Assembly (NCBI GenBank): GCA_034721855.1
Contig: JAYENB010000335.1
Span: forward strand, 1-30,374
DNA: 30,374 bases
Direction of reading: 5' to 3'
From: JAQIBY01 sp034721855
Lineage (GTDB): Bacteria; Bacteroidota; Bacteroidia; Bacteroidales; ML635J-15
Of this stretch, positions 24,105 through 30,374 are shown in pieces; the stretch's first letter is position 1; every line of letters begins with the position of its first letter. The notes beneath the pieces were generated by a model. That model saw nothing but the letters and a program-made list of their open reading frames with translations. It made no database searches and was not told the DNA's origin. The translations under genes were made by a program, and so were the position numbers.

Positions 24105-25793
24105 ATGTTTAAACGTTTTACATTATACATGTTTATGGTGATTTTTTCCGGTGTTTTATCAGCACAGGACATTCAAATTGCCAAAAAAACCATTTCGTAT
24201 CTTGCATCAGACAAACTGGAAGGCAGATTTCCGGGAACCGCTGGTGATAGCATGGCGCAGCAGTTTATTGAGTCTGAAATTGATGCCTGTGATTTAAACC
24301 CGTTTGACTTTGGATACAGGCAGGAGTTTGAAATTGTGACAGACATTGCCGTGTCAAATGCATCTTTTGCCACCTGGAACGGTGAAAAACTGGTTCTCAA
24401 AGAAGATTATATGCCCATGAGTTTTAGCGGGGACGATGCTCTGAATGCCAGTGTTATATTTTATGGACAGCAGGGCGACGATGAAAAACCGGATTATCAA
24501 AATAAATGGGTGCTGAAAGTCATAGACAATAAAAATAATCCCCTTCCACGGTATGATGAGCTGATGAAATTGTATATGGATTTAAAAACCAACAATGCAG
24601 GGGGGCTTATTTTAACTTATACAACCGGGGTAACGGATAGCACCGAATTTTATCCCTTTATTTATACCCGTTCGTTTATGTCTGCTGATATTCCTGTAAT
24701 ACAGATTTCCTCAGAAATAATAAATAAAAGCCTTAAAAAATATGATGTGAGCATTTCTGATCTAAACACCATAAAATCAGACGACAATGTTACATATCCT
24801 GAGATCAAATTGCATGCTCAATTGAAAATTGATAAAATCAAAACAAAAACGGCCAATCTTGCGGGTTGGATTGAGGGCAGTGATACAAACACATGGATTG
24901 TATTGGGGGCACATCATGATCACCTTGGCTATGGTGGTTATGGGTCAGGTTCACGTGCTCCTGAACAGTATGCCATCCACAACGGAGCCGATGACAATGC
25001 TTCTGGTGTAGCCACCGTGTTGATGCTGGCAGATTATTATGCTGAACACAAACCGGATTTAAACCTTGCTTTTGTGTTATTTGGCGCTGAAGAACAAGGC
25101 CTGTTGGGATCAAAATATTTTGTTGAAAACATGCCGTTTGAAAAAGAAAAAATCAAAAACATGCTGAATTTTGACATGGTGGGCAGGGTAAAAGATTCCG
25201 TGATGGACATAATAGGTACAACAACCGCCAAAGAATACCAAGATATATTGACATCATTTGATGATGTGCCGTTGACATTGAAATTGCGTAAAGGCGGATA
25301 TTCCGGTTCCGACCAGGCCATGTTTTACGCTGAAAAAATTCCGGTGTTGTTTTTCTTTGCCGGGATAAACGATGATTACCATACCCCTGCTGATGATATT
25401 GACCTGATTAACTTTCAGGGTATTAAAATGCTTGCCGATTACTGTGTTGTTTTGCTGGATACCTTGCTTTTGCCTGAAACCTTGTTGACTTATCAGGAAG
25501 TGGAAGAGTCTGGAAAAAGCAGGCATGGCAGCAACATGAAAGTCAAATTCGGGATCATGCCTGACATGACCGGAGAATCCGGGGATGGCATGCGGATAGA
25601 TGCTGTGATGAAAGGAGGCGTGGCTTATAAAACCGGCTTACAGAAAAAAGATATCATTATAAAAATAGGGGATAATGATATTGGAAATATTTACGATTAC
25701 ATGAAAGCCATGTCGGGTTTTAATAAAGAGGATAAAACGCAGATAACAGTAATACGTGACGGAAAAACAATGGTGTTTGATGTTGAATTTTAA
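24105..25793 (+). CDS. M28 zinc aminopeptidase-like protein with PA insert and PDZ domain
   Basis: A 562-residue exported metallopeptidase. A signal peptide (1-20, VLSA|Q) is followed by an N-terminal segment, a PA-like insert (about 105-245) and the M28 catalytic domain. Two-zinc ligands are read as H270 (GAHHDHLG, with helper D272), D297 (GADDNASG), E330 and the general base E329 (FGAEEQG), D357 (NFDMVGR) and H426 (DDYHTPAD). A PDZ domain occupies about 478-562 (FGIMPD, GVAYKTGLQKKDIIIKIGDN). Domain content suggests trimming of peptides in the periplasm or outside the cell, with the PDZ part binding chain ends. A membrane protein gene starts 9 nt after the stop and is probably co-transcribed. 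Confidence 0.93.
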   Translation: MFKRFTLYMFMVIFSGVLSAQDIQIAKKTISYLASDKLEGRFPGTAGDSMAQQFIESEIDACDLNPFDFGYRQEFEIVTDIAVSNASFATWNGEKLVLKEDYMPMSFSGDDALNASVIFYGQQGDDEKPDYQNKWVLKVIDNKNNPLPRYDELMKLYMDLKTNNAGGLILTYTTGVTDSTEFYPFIYTRSFMSADIPVIQISSEIINKSLKKYDVSISDLNTIKSDDNVTYPEIKLHAQLKIDKIKTKTANLAGWIEGSDTNTWIVLGAHHDHLGYGGYGSGSRAPEQYAIHNGADDNASGVATVLMLADYYAEHKPDLNLAFVLFGAEEQGLLGSKYFVENMPFEKEKIKNMLNFDMVGRVKDSVMDIIGTTTAKEYQDILTSFDDVPLTLKLRKGGYSGSDQAMFYAEKIPVLFFFAGINDDYHTPADDIDLINFQGIKMLADYCVVLLDTLLLPETLLTYQEVEESGKSRHGSNMKVKFGIMPDMTGESGDGMRIDAVMKGGVAYKTGLQKKDIIIKIGDNDIGNIYDYMKAMSGFNKEDKTQITVIRDGKTMVFDVEF

Positions 25794-25802
25794 CACAGAA
25801 AG

Positions 25803-26615
25803 ATGGTCTTTAAAAAGGTTTTAATTTGGATAATAGCTGCTATCATAACTGCTGCAGCATCGTATTATCAACGGCAAACCGGCCCTACGAAACCCATGAA
25901 AATGGAAACGGAGATCAGCGGTGATGCTTATGAATTTAAGCTCACTCGTTCAGCCAGTATCTTTGATGGGTGCATTGTAAGTATCCCGGATCATGAAGGT
26001 ATTGACAAGGCTGTCATTGTTTATAAAAAATATCCCAGTGATTTTTTGCCCGACAGCGTTGAAATGCAAAAGAATAATGGCAATCTGACTGCCTCCTTAC
26101 CCATTCAGCCGGCGGCCGGAAAGTTGCAGTATTATCTGATTCTGTACCAGGATGGAGATGTGATTTTCAAAAACGACGATGATACGGCTATTGTCCGGTT
26201 TAAAGGAAACGTTCCGGGATGGGCGCTAATTCCCCATGTGTTGTTTATGTTTCTCGCCATGTTTTTCAGTACCGCTGCCATGCTTATGGCTATATTTAAC
26301 ATCGGAAATGTTAAAAATACATCCATACTCGCATTTGGTATCCTGGCACTGGGAGGGTTTGTGTTTGGTCCCATTGTGCAACATTATGCGTTTGGACAGG
26401 CATGGACAGGCTGGCCTGTTGGATATGACTTAACTGACAACAAAGTGTTGATTGCCGGAACAGTCTGGTTATTGGCCATTTTGCTTAACCTGCACAAAAA
26501 ACGCAGGTGGGCGGTAATTGTAGCTGGCATCGTGCTTCTGGGCATGTTTACCATACCCCATTCTGCACGGGGCTCGGAATTTGATTATGAAACGCAGGAA
26601 ATTAAAACGGGGTAA
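25803..26615 (+). CDS. Conserved-looking membrane protein of unknown function
   Basis: 270 residues. One N-terminal membrane helix (about 4-22) is followed by an extracytoplasmic beta-rich domain of about 110 residues (YEFKLTRSASIFDGCIVSIPD, LQYYLILYQDGDVIFKN). Then come four hydrophobic helices (about 140-165, 175-195, 215-232 and 236-255) and a polar tail. The loop HYAFGQAWTGWPVGYDLTDNK between helices is notably aromatic. No family is recognised with confidence. It follows the M28 peptidase gene by 9 nt, so it is probably in the same transcript. The next gene has its own promoter inside the short gap that follows. Confidence 0.8.
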   Translation: MVFKKVLIWIIAAIITAAASYYQRQTGPTKPMKMETEISGDAYEFKLTRSASIFDGCIVSIPDHEGIDKAVIVYKKYPSDFLPDSVEMQKNNGNLTASLPIQPAAGKLQYYLILYQDGDVIFKNDDDTAIVRFKGNVPGWALIPHVLFMFLAMFFSTAAMLMAIFNIGNVKNTSILAFGILALGGFVFGPIVQHYAFGQAWTGWPVGYDLTDNKVLIAGTVWLLAILLNLHKKRRWAVIVAGIVLLGMFTIPHSARGSEFDYETQEIKTG

Positions 26616-26624
26616 AGCCTTGTG

Positions 26625-26654
26625 TTGCCCTGTGTGATTTTATTTCTATATTTG
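26625..26654 (+). promoter_or_regulatory. Bacteroidota-type promoter of the kinase-glycosyltransferase pair
   Basis: TTG (26625-26627), a 19-nt spacer and TATATTTG (26647-26654) match the consensus exactly. Transcription should start near 26661, about 20 nt before the ATG at 26682. This rules out the longer reading frame that begins at 26622. Confidence 0.8.
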
Positions 26655-26681
26655 ACATCCAAACTTAATAATACGTATCGT

Positions 26682-27329
26682 ATGGAAGGAGACATCATCA
26701 TCACCGAAGCACATCACCGGAAAGCAGCAGCCGAAATCCTGGATATTCTGGGTGAAACAATCAAAACATCTGTGCCTTTTACACTCACCATTGCAGGGGA
26801 ATCAGGCAGTGGTAAATCGGAAATAGCTACAGCACTGGCAGATGCATTGAAAGAAAAAAACATTAAAACATACATTTTGCAACAGGATGATTACTTTTTT
26901 CTGCCGCCAAAAACAAATGAAAACCAGCGCCGCAACAACATCGAAGCGGTAGGGACTCAAGAAGTGAACCTAACATTGATGAACGAGCACATAAGTACGT
27001 TCAAACAAGGAGAAAGTCTGATTTCAAAGTCCCTGGTTGTTTTTGCCGATGACCGGATTACAACGGAGAAAGCAGACCTTTCAGATGTGGATGTTTTGAT
27101 TGCTGAAGGCACCTTTACCACCTTGCTTGATGCTGCCGATGTGCATGTGTTTATTGACCGCAACCTGAACGATACCCTTGAATCGCGGAAAAAGAGAAAC
27201 CGGGAAAAACAGGATGCATTCCTAGAGCAGGTGCTGACCATTGAACATGCCATCATTTCCAAACATAAAGCAAAAGCAGATTTAATTGTGGATAAAGATT
27301 ATCATGTGCATAAAAAAGTAAAGCAATGA
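26682..27329 (+). CDS. Uridine-kinase-like P-loop kinase
   Basis: A 215-residue cytoplasmic protein. The Walker A loop GESGSGKS is at residues 39-46 (LTIAGESGSGKSEIATALADAL). It is followed by a kinase-type acidic motif QQDDYFFLPP with NNIEAVGTQEVNL, the strand DVLIAEGTFTTLL, and a lid-like segment rich in Arg and Lys (NDTLESRKKRNREKQD). This is the pattern of the uridine kinase/phosphoribulokinase group, though the substrate residues cannot be assigned. The start at 26682 is chosen because the promoter occupies the preceding bases. The stop overlaps the glycosyltransferase start (ATGA), so the two proteins are probably made together and may act in one pathway of sugar or nucleotide-sugar metabolism. 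Confidence 0.85.
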   Translation: MEGDIIITEAHHRKAAAEILDILGETIKTSVPFTLTIAGESGSGKSEIATALADALKEKNIKTYILQQDDYFFLPPKTNENQRRNNIEAVGTQEVNLTLMNEHISTFKQGESLISKSLVVFADDRITTEKADLSDVDVLIAEGTFTTLLDAADVHVFIDRNLNDTLESRKKRNREKQDAFLEQVLTIEHAIISKHKAKADLIVDKDYHVHKKVKQ

Positions 27330-28570
27330 AAGTAAGACGAATAGCAATGTTAAGTACCCACGGGTATTTTGATCCGGTGCCCAAATTGGGCCAAACCGAT
27401 ACTGGTGGACAAGTAGTGTATGTGCTTGAACTGGCAAAGGCCATAGCCACCATGGGCTATAAAGTGGATATCTATACCCGTTGGTTTGATAAAAACCGCC
27501 AACAAATAGATTCGGTCCCCGAAAACTCCAATGTCAGGGTGGTCCGCATTCCATGTGGTCCCTGGGAGTTTGTAAGAAAGGAAGATATTTATGAGTACTT
27601 GCCGGAACTGGGCAAAAACATGATTGATTTCATTAAAAAAGAAGGCCTGGATTATGAATTGTTCCATGGTCATTATGTGGATGCAGGCATCGTTACACTG
27701 GAAGTAGCCAAAGCATTTGGCAAACCTGCCTTTTTTACAGCGCATTCGCTTGGTGCATGGAAACAGGAAAGGATGGGCGGAAATCCTGAGGAAATGGAGA
27801 AGAAATACCGTTTTGAACATCGCAACAGTGAGGAAAAACGTATTTTCGAAGCGGTTGAAGCCCAAACAGTCACAAGCGAATTGCAACATGAAAAATTGAA
27901 AGAACTGTATGGTTTTACGGGTGACAATGTCAGCGTCATACCACCGGGTGTAAACATTCATCGCTACCTGCCTATAGATGAGGAGGGCGAAGAAAAACCA
28001 AAAGACATCCCTGACAACTATATTTTCTGTCTCAGCCGCATTGACAGCAACAAAGGCCATGCTGAATTGTTACGTGCTTTTGCTGAGATTACAGGTGATT
28101 TTCCCGATGTGCATCTAGTGATCGGCGGTGGTTCACCTAACCCCGGGCCGGTGGAAAAAGAAGTGCGGGCTCAAATGAGCCGGATCATCAAAGAGGAAAA
28201 ACTGGGTGGTAAAGTTACCATGACAGGTTATATCGCGGATGATATGGTGGTGCCGTATTATCAAAACGCCCTGTTTTTTGTGCTGCCTTCCAAATTTGAA
28301 CCTTTTGGAATGACCAGCCAGGAAGCCATGGCATGTGGAAAATGCGTGCTGGCCTCGCGTTTTGGTGGCATCCGTAACGTCATCAACAATGGGTACAATG
28401 GTATCCTTATGGATCCTGGAGATAAGGAGGAGTTTGCCAATGCCATGCGGCTTATGTTACGCAATCCCGAAATGGTTTCAAAAATTGGCATGAAATCTTT
28501 TGTCCACATCCTGAAACATTTTAGCTGGGAAGCCATTGCGCAGAAGTCTTTAAAGGTGTATGAAGCATAG
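27326..28570 (+). CDS. GT4 glycosyltransferase, sucrose-phosphate-synthase-like
   Basis: A 414-residue GT-B retaining glycosyltransferase. The N-terminus STHGYFDPVPKLGQTDTGGQ and VVYVLELAKAI is the hallmark of the sucrose-phosphate synthase / mannosylfructose-phosphate synthase branch of family GT4. H140 (FFTAHSLG), R238 and K243 (SRIDSNKG) and the E325...E333 pair (FEPFGMTSQE) are the usual donor-site residues. The expected reaction is transfer from a nucleotide-sugar to a sugar phosphate, giving a non-reducing disaccharide phosphate, possibly a compatible solute. The exact sugars cannot be read. No sucrose-phosphatase domain is fused. It overlaps the kinase gene by 4 nt. Confidence 0.88.
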   Translation: MKVRRIAMLSTHGYFDPVPKLGQTDTGGQVVYVLELAKAIATMGYKVDIYTRWFDKNRQQIDSVPENSNVRVVRIPCGPWEFVRKEDIYEYLPELGKNMIDFIKKEGLDYELFHGHYVDAGIVTLEVAKAFGKPAFFTAHSLGAWKQERMGGNPEEMEKKYRFEHRNSEEKRIFEAVEAQTVTSELQHEKLKELYGFTGDNVSVIPPGVNIHRYLPIDEEGEEKPKDIPDNYIFCLSRIDSNKGHAELLRAFAEITGDFPDVHLVIGGGSPNPGPVEKEVRAQMSRIIKEEKLGGKVTMTGYIADDMVVPYYQNALFFVLPSKFEPFGMTSQEAMACGKCVLASRFGGIRNVINNGYNGILMDPGDKEEFANAMRLMLRNPEMVSKIGMKSFVHILKHFSWEAIAQKSLKVYEA

Positions 28571-28599
28571 TGTCAAGACAAGCAAAAAGAGAATACAAA

Positions 28600-28641
28600 T
28601 TGATTTATCCCGTTGGATAGAAATCCAACGAGATAAATCAA
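28600..28641. terminator. Hairpin terminator between convergent genes
   Basis: Arms 28600-28618 and 28623-28641 pair over 18 bp with one mismatch (28610/28631) around the loop AGAA. On the minus strand the stem is followed by a T-rich run. It sits between the convergent glycosyltransferase and metallo-hydrolase genes. Confidence 0.75.
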
Positions 28642-28754
28642 AAATCGTTAATCCTTGTTCTGAGATCAAAAGGCCAACACATAACAAATATGTATCGTTT
28701 TTGGCGATAGCCAATATGTACTTTATGTAATAGTGCATATTAGAGAATTAATGC

Positions 28755-29390
28755 CTAAGATAAATACGGATTTCCTGTTTTTTCATTTTGAATGGTGCTT
28801 TTGGGGCCGTGTCCCGGATGAATGGTATAATCAGACGGTAAACTCATCAATTGTTCTTGTATGGAATGGATGAGTGTGTCATAATCACCGCCGGGTAAAT
28901 CGGTACGGCCAATGGAACCCGCAAACAAAGCGTCGCCGGTGAAGATTGATTTGGTTTCTTTTTCAATGAATGCAATGCTTCCCGGGGAATGTCCCGGCAC
29001 CAGCCTGCAATGCAATGTGATATCCCCGGATTGAATGACATCACCATGTTCAAGCTTGTACTTGACATCTGCAGGAGGGTCAATTTTAATGCCGAAAGCC
29101 TCAGCATGCATTTCTGCAGCGTTGATAAGAGCATTATCAGCAGCATGGGCAGTGGGAGAGAGACCGAATTCTTTTTTTACCCATGCTGCACCTGCAATGT
29201 GGTCAATGTGACCATGGGTAAACAATGCCTTTTTCAGTTTGATGCCATGGGTTTCAAGGTAAGTCTTGAATTCATGGTGTTCTTCAGGGAACATCATGGC
29301 AGGGTCAATCACTATGCCTGCTTTGTTGTCATCATACAGAAGGTAAGTATTTACCTGAAACGAGTTGAAAACAAATGTTTTTATATGCAT
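28755..29390 (-). CDS. Metallo-beta-lactamase-fold hydrolase (glyoxalase II-like)
   Basis: A 211-residue cytoplasmic enzyme with no signal peptide. The metal-binding motif THGHIDH gives H59, H61, D63 and H64. Further ligands are H134 (PGHSPGS), D153 (FTGDALF) and H194 (HPGHGP). This is the glyoxalase II-like branch of the fold, usually thioester or related hydrolases. No separate substrate-binding domain of classic GloB is present, so the substrate is open. The start overlaps the end of the acyltransferase gene by 10 nt, indicating translational coupling. Confidence 0.92.
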   Translation of the reverse strand: MHIKTFVFNSFQVNTYLLYDDNKAGIVIDPAMMFPEEHHEFKTYLETHGIKLKKALFTHGHIDHIAGAAWVKKEFGLSPTAHAADNALINAAEMHAEAFGIKIDPPADVKYKLEHGDVIQSGDITLHCRLVPGHSPGSIAFIEKETKSIFTGDALFAGSIGRTDLPGGDYDTLIHSIQEQLMSLPSDYTIHPGHGPKSTIQNEKTGNPYLS

Positions 29391-30298
29391 TGTATTTTGA
29401 TTTTATCAATATCAGCAGGTACCTTTCTTTTCCAGCGCCTGTGGCTCCATAACCAGTAAGCGGGTTCTTTTTCAAGAACATATTCCAGTTGTTTCATGTA
29501 GCGGCATGTTAGTGTTCCTGCCGGCTCAGTTTGTGGATCAAAAGGAATTTCTTTCAGTGTAATTTCGTAATGGCCGCGTTTTGATTTTTTTACATCCACA
29601 AACAGTTGTGGGATGTTCAGTTTGCGTCCATAAGCTTCCGGACCGTGAATGCAGGGCGTTGGTTGGTTCAAAAAATCTATCCAGTGGCATTTGTTCATGT
29701 TGCTGGGGGTTTGATCTGCTGCCATAATAAATCCCAGCGCTTTATCGCCACTCCCGGCAAAAGCTTCTTTTGTTTTTTGAACGGGAATGAGCTTCATCCC
29801 TGTCCGAGTGCGTTTTTTGTAACCATATTTCTCACTCCATTTGTTGTTCAATGGCAGGTATAATGATATGCATTGGTGCTTTAAGTGTCGGTTAAAACAT
29901 TGCATGCCCCATTCCCAATTGCCGTAATGGGTGGCAAGAAAAATGACATGAGTGCCTTTTTCTGCGTATTTATCCGCTATTTCCGGGTTCAGGATACGGT
30001 ATCTGCGGCATAATTTATCCGGATTGCAGGTCATGCCTTTGGACGTTTCAAAGAAAACATCAGCGAGGTGATGATAGAAGCGTTTTTGTATTTGTTTTAT
30101 CTCCCGTTCTGATTTGTCAGGGAAACTGTTTTTCAGGTTTGTGTAGCTGATTTTGCGCCTGTAACCAATGACATTGAACAACAAAAATGCCACCACATCA
30201 GATTTGATGTACATCAGCCAAAAAGGCGTGATGGCCTGAATGCCAACAAATATTCTGAAAAAGACATATTCAAACCAGTATTTTAGCTTTTTTTTCAT
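29381..30298 (-). CDS. LpxL/HtrB-family lipid A (Kdo2-lipid IVA) acyltransferase
   Basis: 305 residues with an N-terminal membrane anchor (about 8-45). The acyltransferase motif HYGNWE (H124 to E129, HX4E) and the later motifs FIMAADQTPS, HGPEAYGRKLNIPQ and the terminal LWSHRRWKRK match lipid A late acyltransferases, which add secondary acyl chains at the inner face of the cytoplasmic membrane. The length is normal. It is followed by, and overlaps, the MBL-fold hydrolase gene, so the two are probably one operon. A TATTTTTG box lies 17 nt ahead of the start. Confidence 0.93.
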   Translation of the reverse strand: MKKKLKYWFEYVFFRIFVGIQAITPFWLMYIKSDVVAFLLFNVIGYRRKISYTNLKNSFPDKSEREIKQIQKRFYHHLADVFFETSKGMTCNPDKLCRRYRILNPEIADKYAEKGTHVIFLATHYGNWEWGMQCFNRHLKHQCISLYLPLNNKWSEKYGYKKRTRTGMKLIPVQKTKEAFAGSGDKALGFIMAADQTPSNMNKCHWIDFLNQPTPCIHGPEAYGRKLNIPQLFVDVKKSKRGHYEITLKEIPFDPQTEPAGTLTCRYMKQLEYVLEKEPAYWLWSHRRWKRKVPADIDKIKIQCI

Positions 30299-30315
30299 AG
30301 TGGTGCATCAGGTGG

Positions 30316-30323
30316 CAAAAATA
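30316..30323 (-). promoter_or_regulatory. -7 box (TATTTTTG) of the acyltransferase operon
   Basis: On the minus strand TATTTTTG matches TAnnTTTG. No TTG was found at 19-21 nt further upstream within the 51 bases left in the window, so the promoter is only half supported. Confidence 0.35.
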
Positions 30324-30374
30324 AAAAAAATAGGTATGAAGAAGGGGTTTTTGTCACGATTTTTGAGTGCTATC

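Noticed and set aside
26622..26681. Upstream start for the uridine-kinase-like gene
   Set aside because: The added residues are hydrophobic filler and the bases form an exact TTG-N19-TATATTTG promoter. The start at 26682 fits the family and leaves a leader of about 20 nt.
1..30374. Phage, plasmid or defence-island content
   Set aside because: No integrase, transposase, replication, toxin-antitoxin or phage structural gene was seen. The only defence-like gene is a decayed remnant.

Overview
The window looks like chromosomal DNA of a member of the Bacteroidota, probably an environmental Bacteroidales/Marinilabiliales-type organism. The support is a type IX secretion C-terminal sorting domain, promoters of the Bacteroidota form (TTG, about 19 nt, TAnnTTTG), a DUF2723 membrane protein, a DUF4831 lipoprotein, LytTR regulation and short A+T-rich intergenic spacers. 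No rRNA, tRNA, CRISPR array, transposase or phage gene was seen. The genus cannot be fixed from this sequence.

Layout. 248-5629 (+) is a giant secreted C10 (streptopain-type) cysteine peptidase with many adhesin-like modules. It converges, across a strong terminator, on a DUF2723 membrane glycosyltransferase-like gene (5750-8926, -). A POT peptide transporter and a small lipoprotein form a minus-strand pair (9288-11450). On the plus strand follow the NAD(P)H-hydrate repair enzyme overlapping a DUF4831 lipoprotein (12005-14661), a broken four-helix-bundle gene, and a BamA/TamA-like outer-membrane protein (15084-16757). A LytTR response regulator with a degenerate receiver plus an Hpt protein occupy 17251-18328 and end at a 21-bp terminator hairpin shared with a convergent metal-binding-like OB-fold lipoprotein. 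A decayed restriction-endonuclease-like gene fills 18993-19678.

A tight minus-strand cluster at 19733-23467 reads, in transcription order, FKBP isomerase, pyrB, pyrI, an inhibitory-type serpin and a small secreted protein. From 24105 (+) come an M28 metallopeptidase with a PDZ domain, a membrane protein, then under its own promoter a uridine-kinase-like protein and a sucrose-phosphate-synthase-like glycosyltransferase. The window ends with an LpxL/HtrB-type acyltransferase overlapping a metallo-beta-lactamase-fold hydrolase (-).

Most genes are housekeeping or cell-envelope functions, so this is not an obvious defence or mobile island. The points most worth following are the response regulator whose phospho-acceptor Asp is Glu, next to an intact Hpt protein; a run of three abutting perfect or near-perfect stem-loops at 11584-11814; two structured intergenic elements at 23576-23669 and 23796-23945; a recurring intergenic motif CTGTGAAYGGTTAC; a serpin apparently co-transcribed with aspartate carbamoyltransferase; and the remains of a restriction endonuclease.
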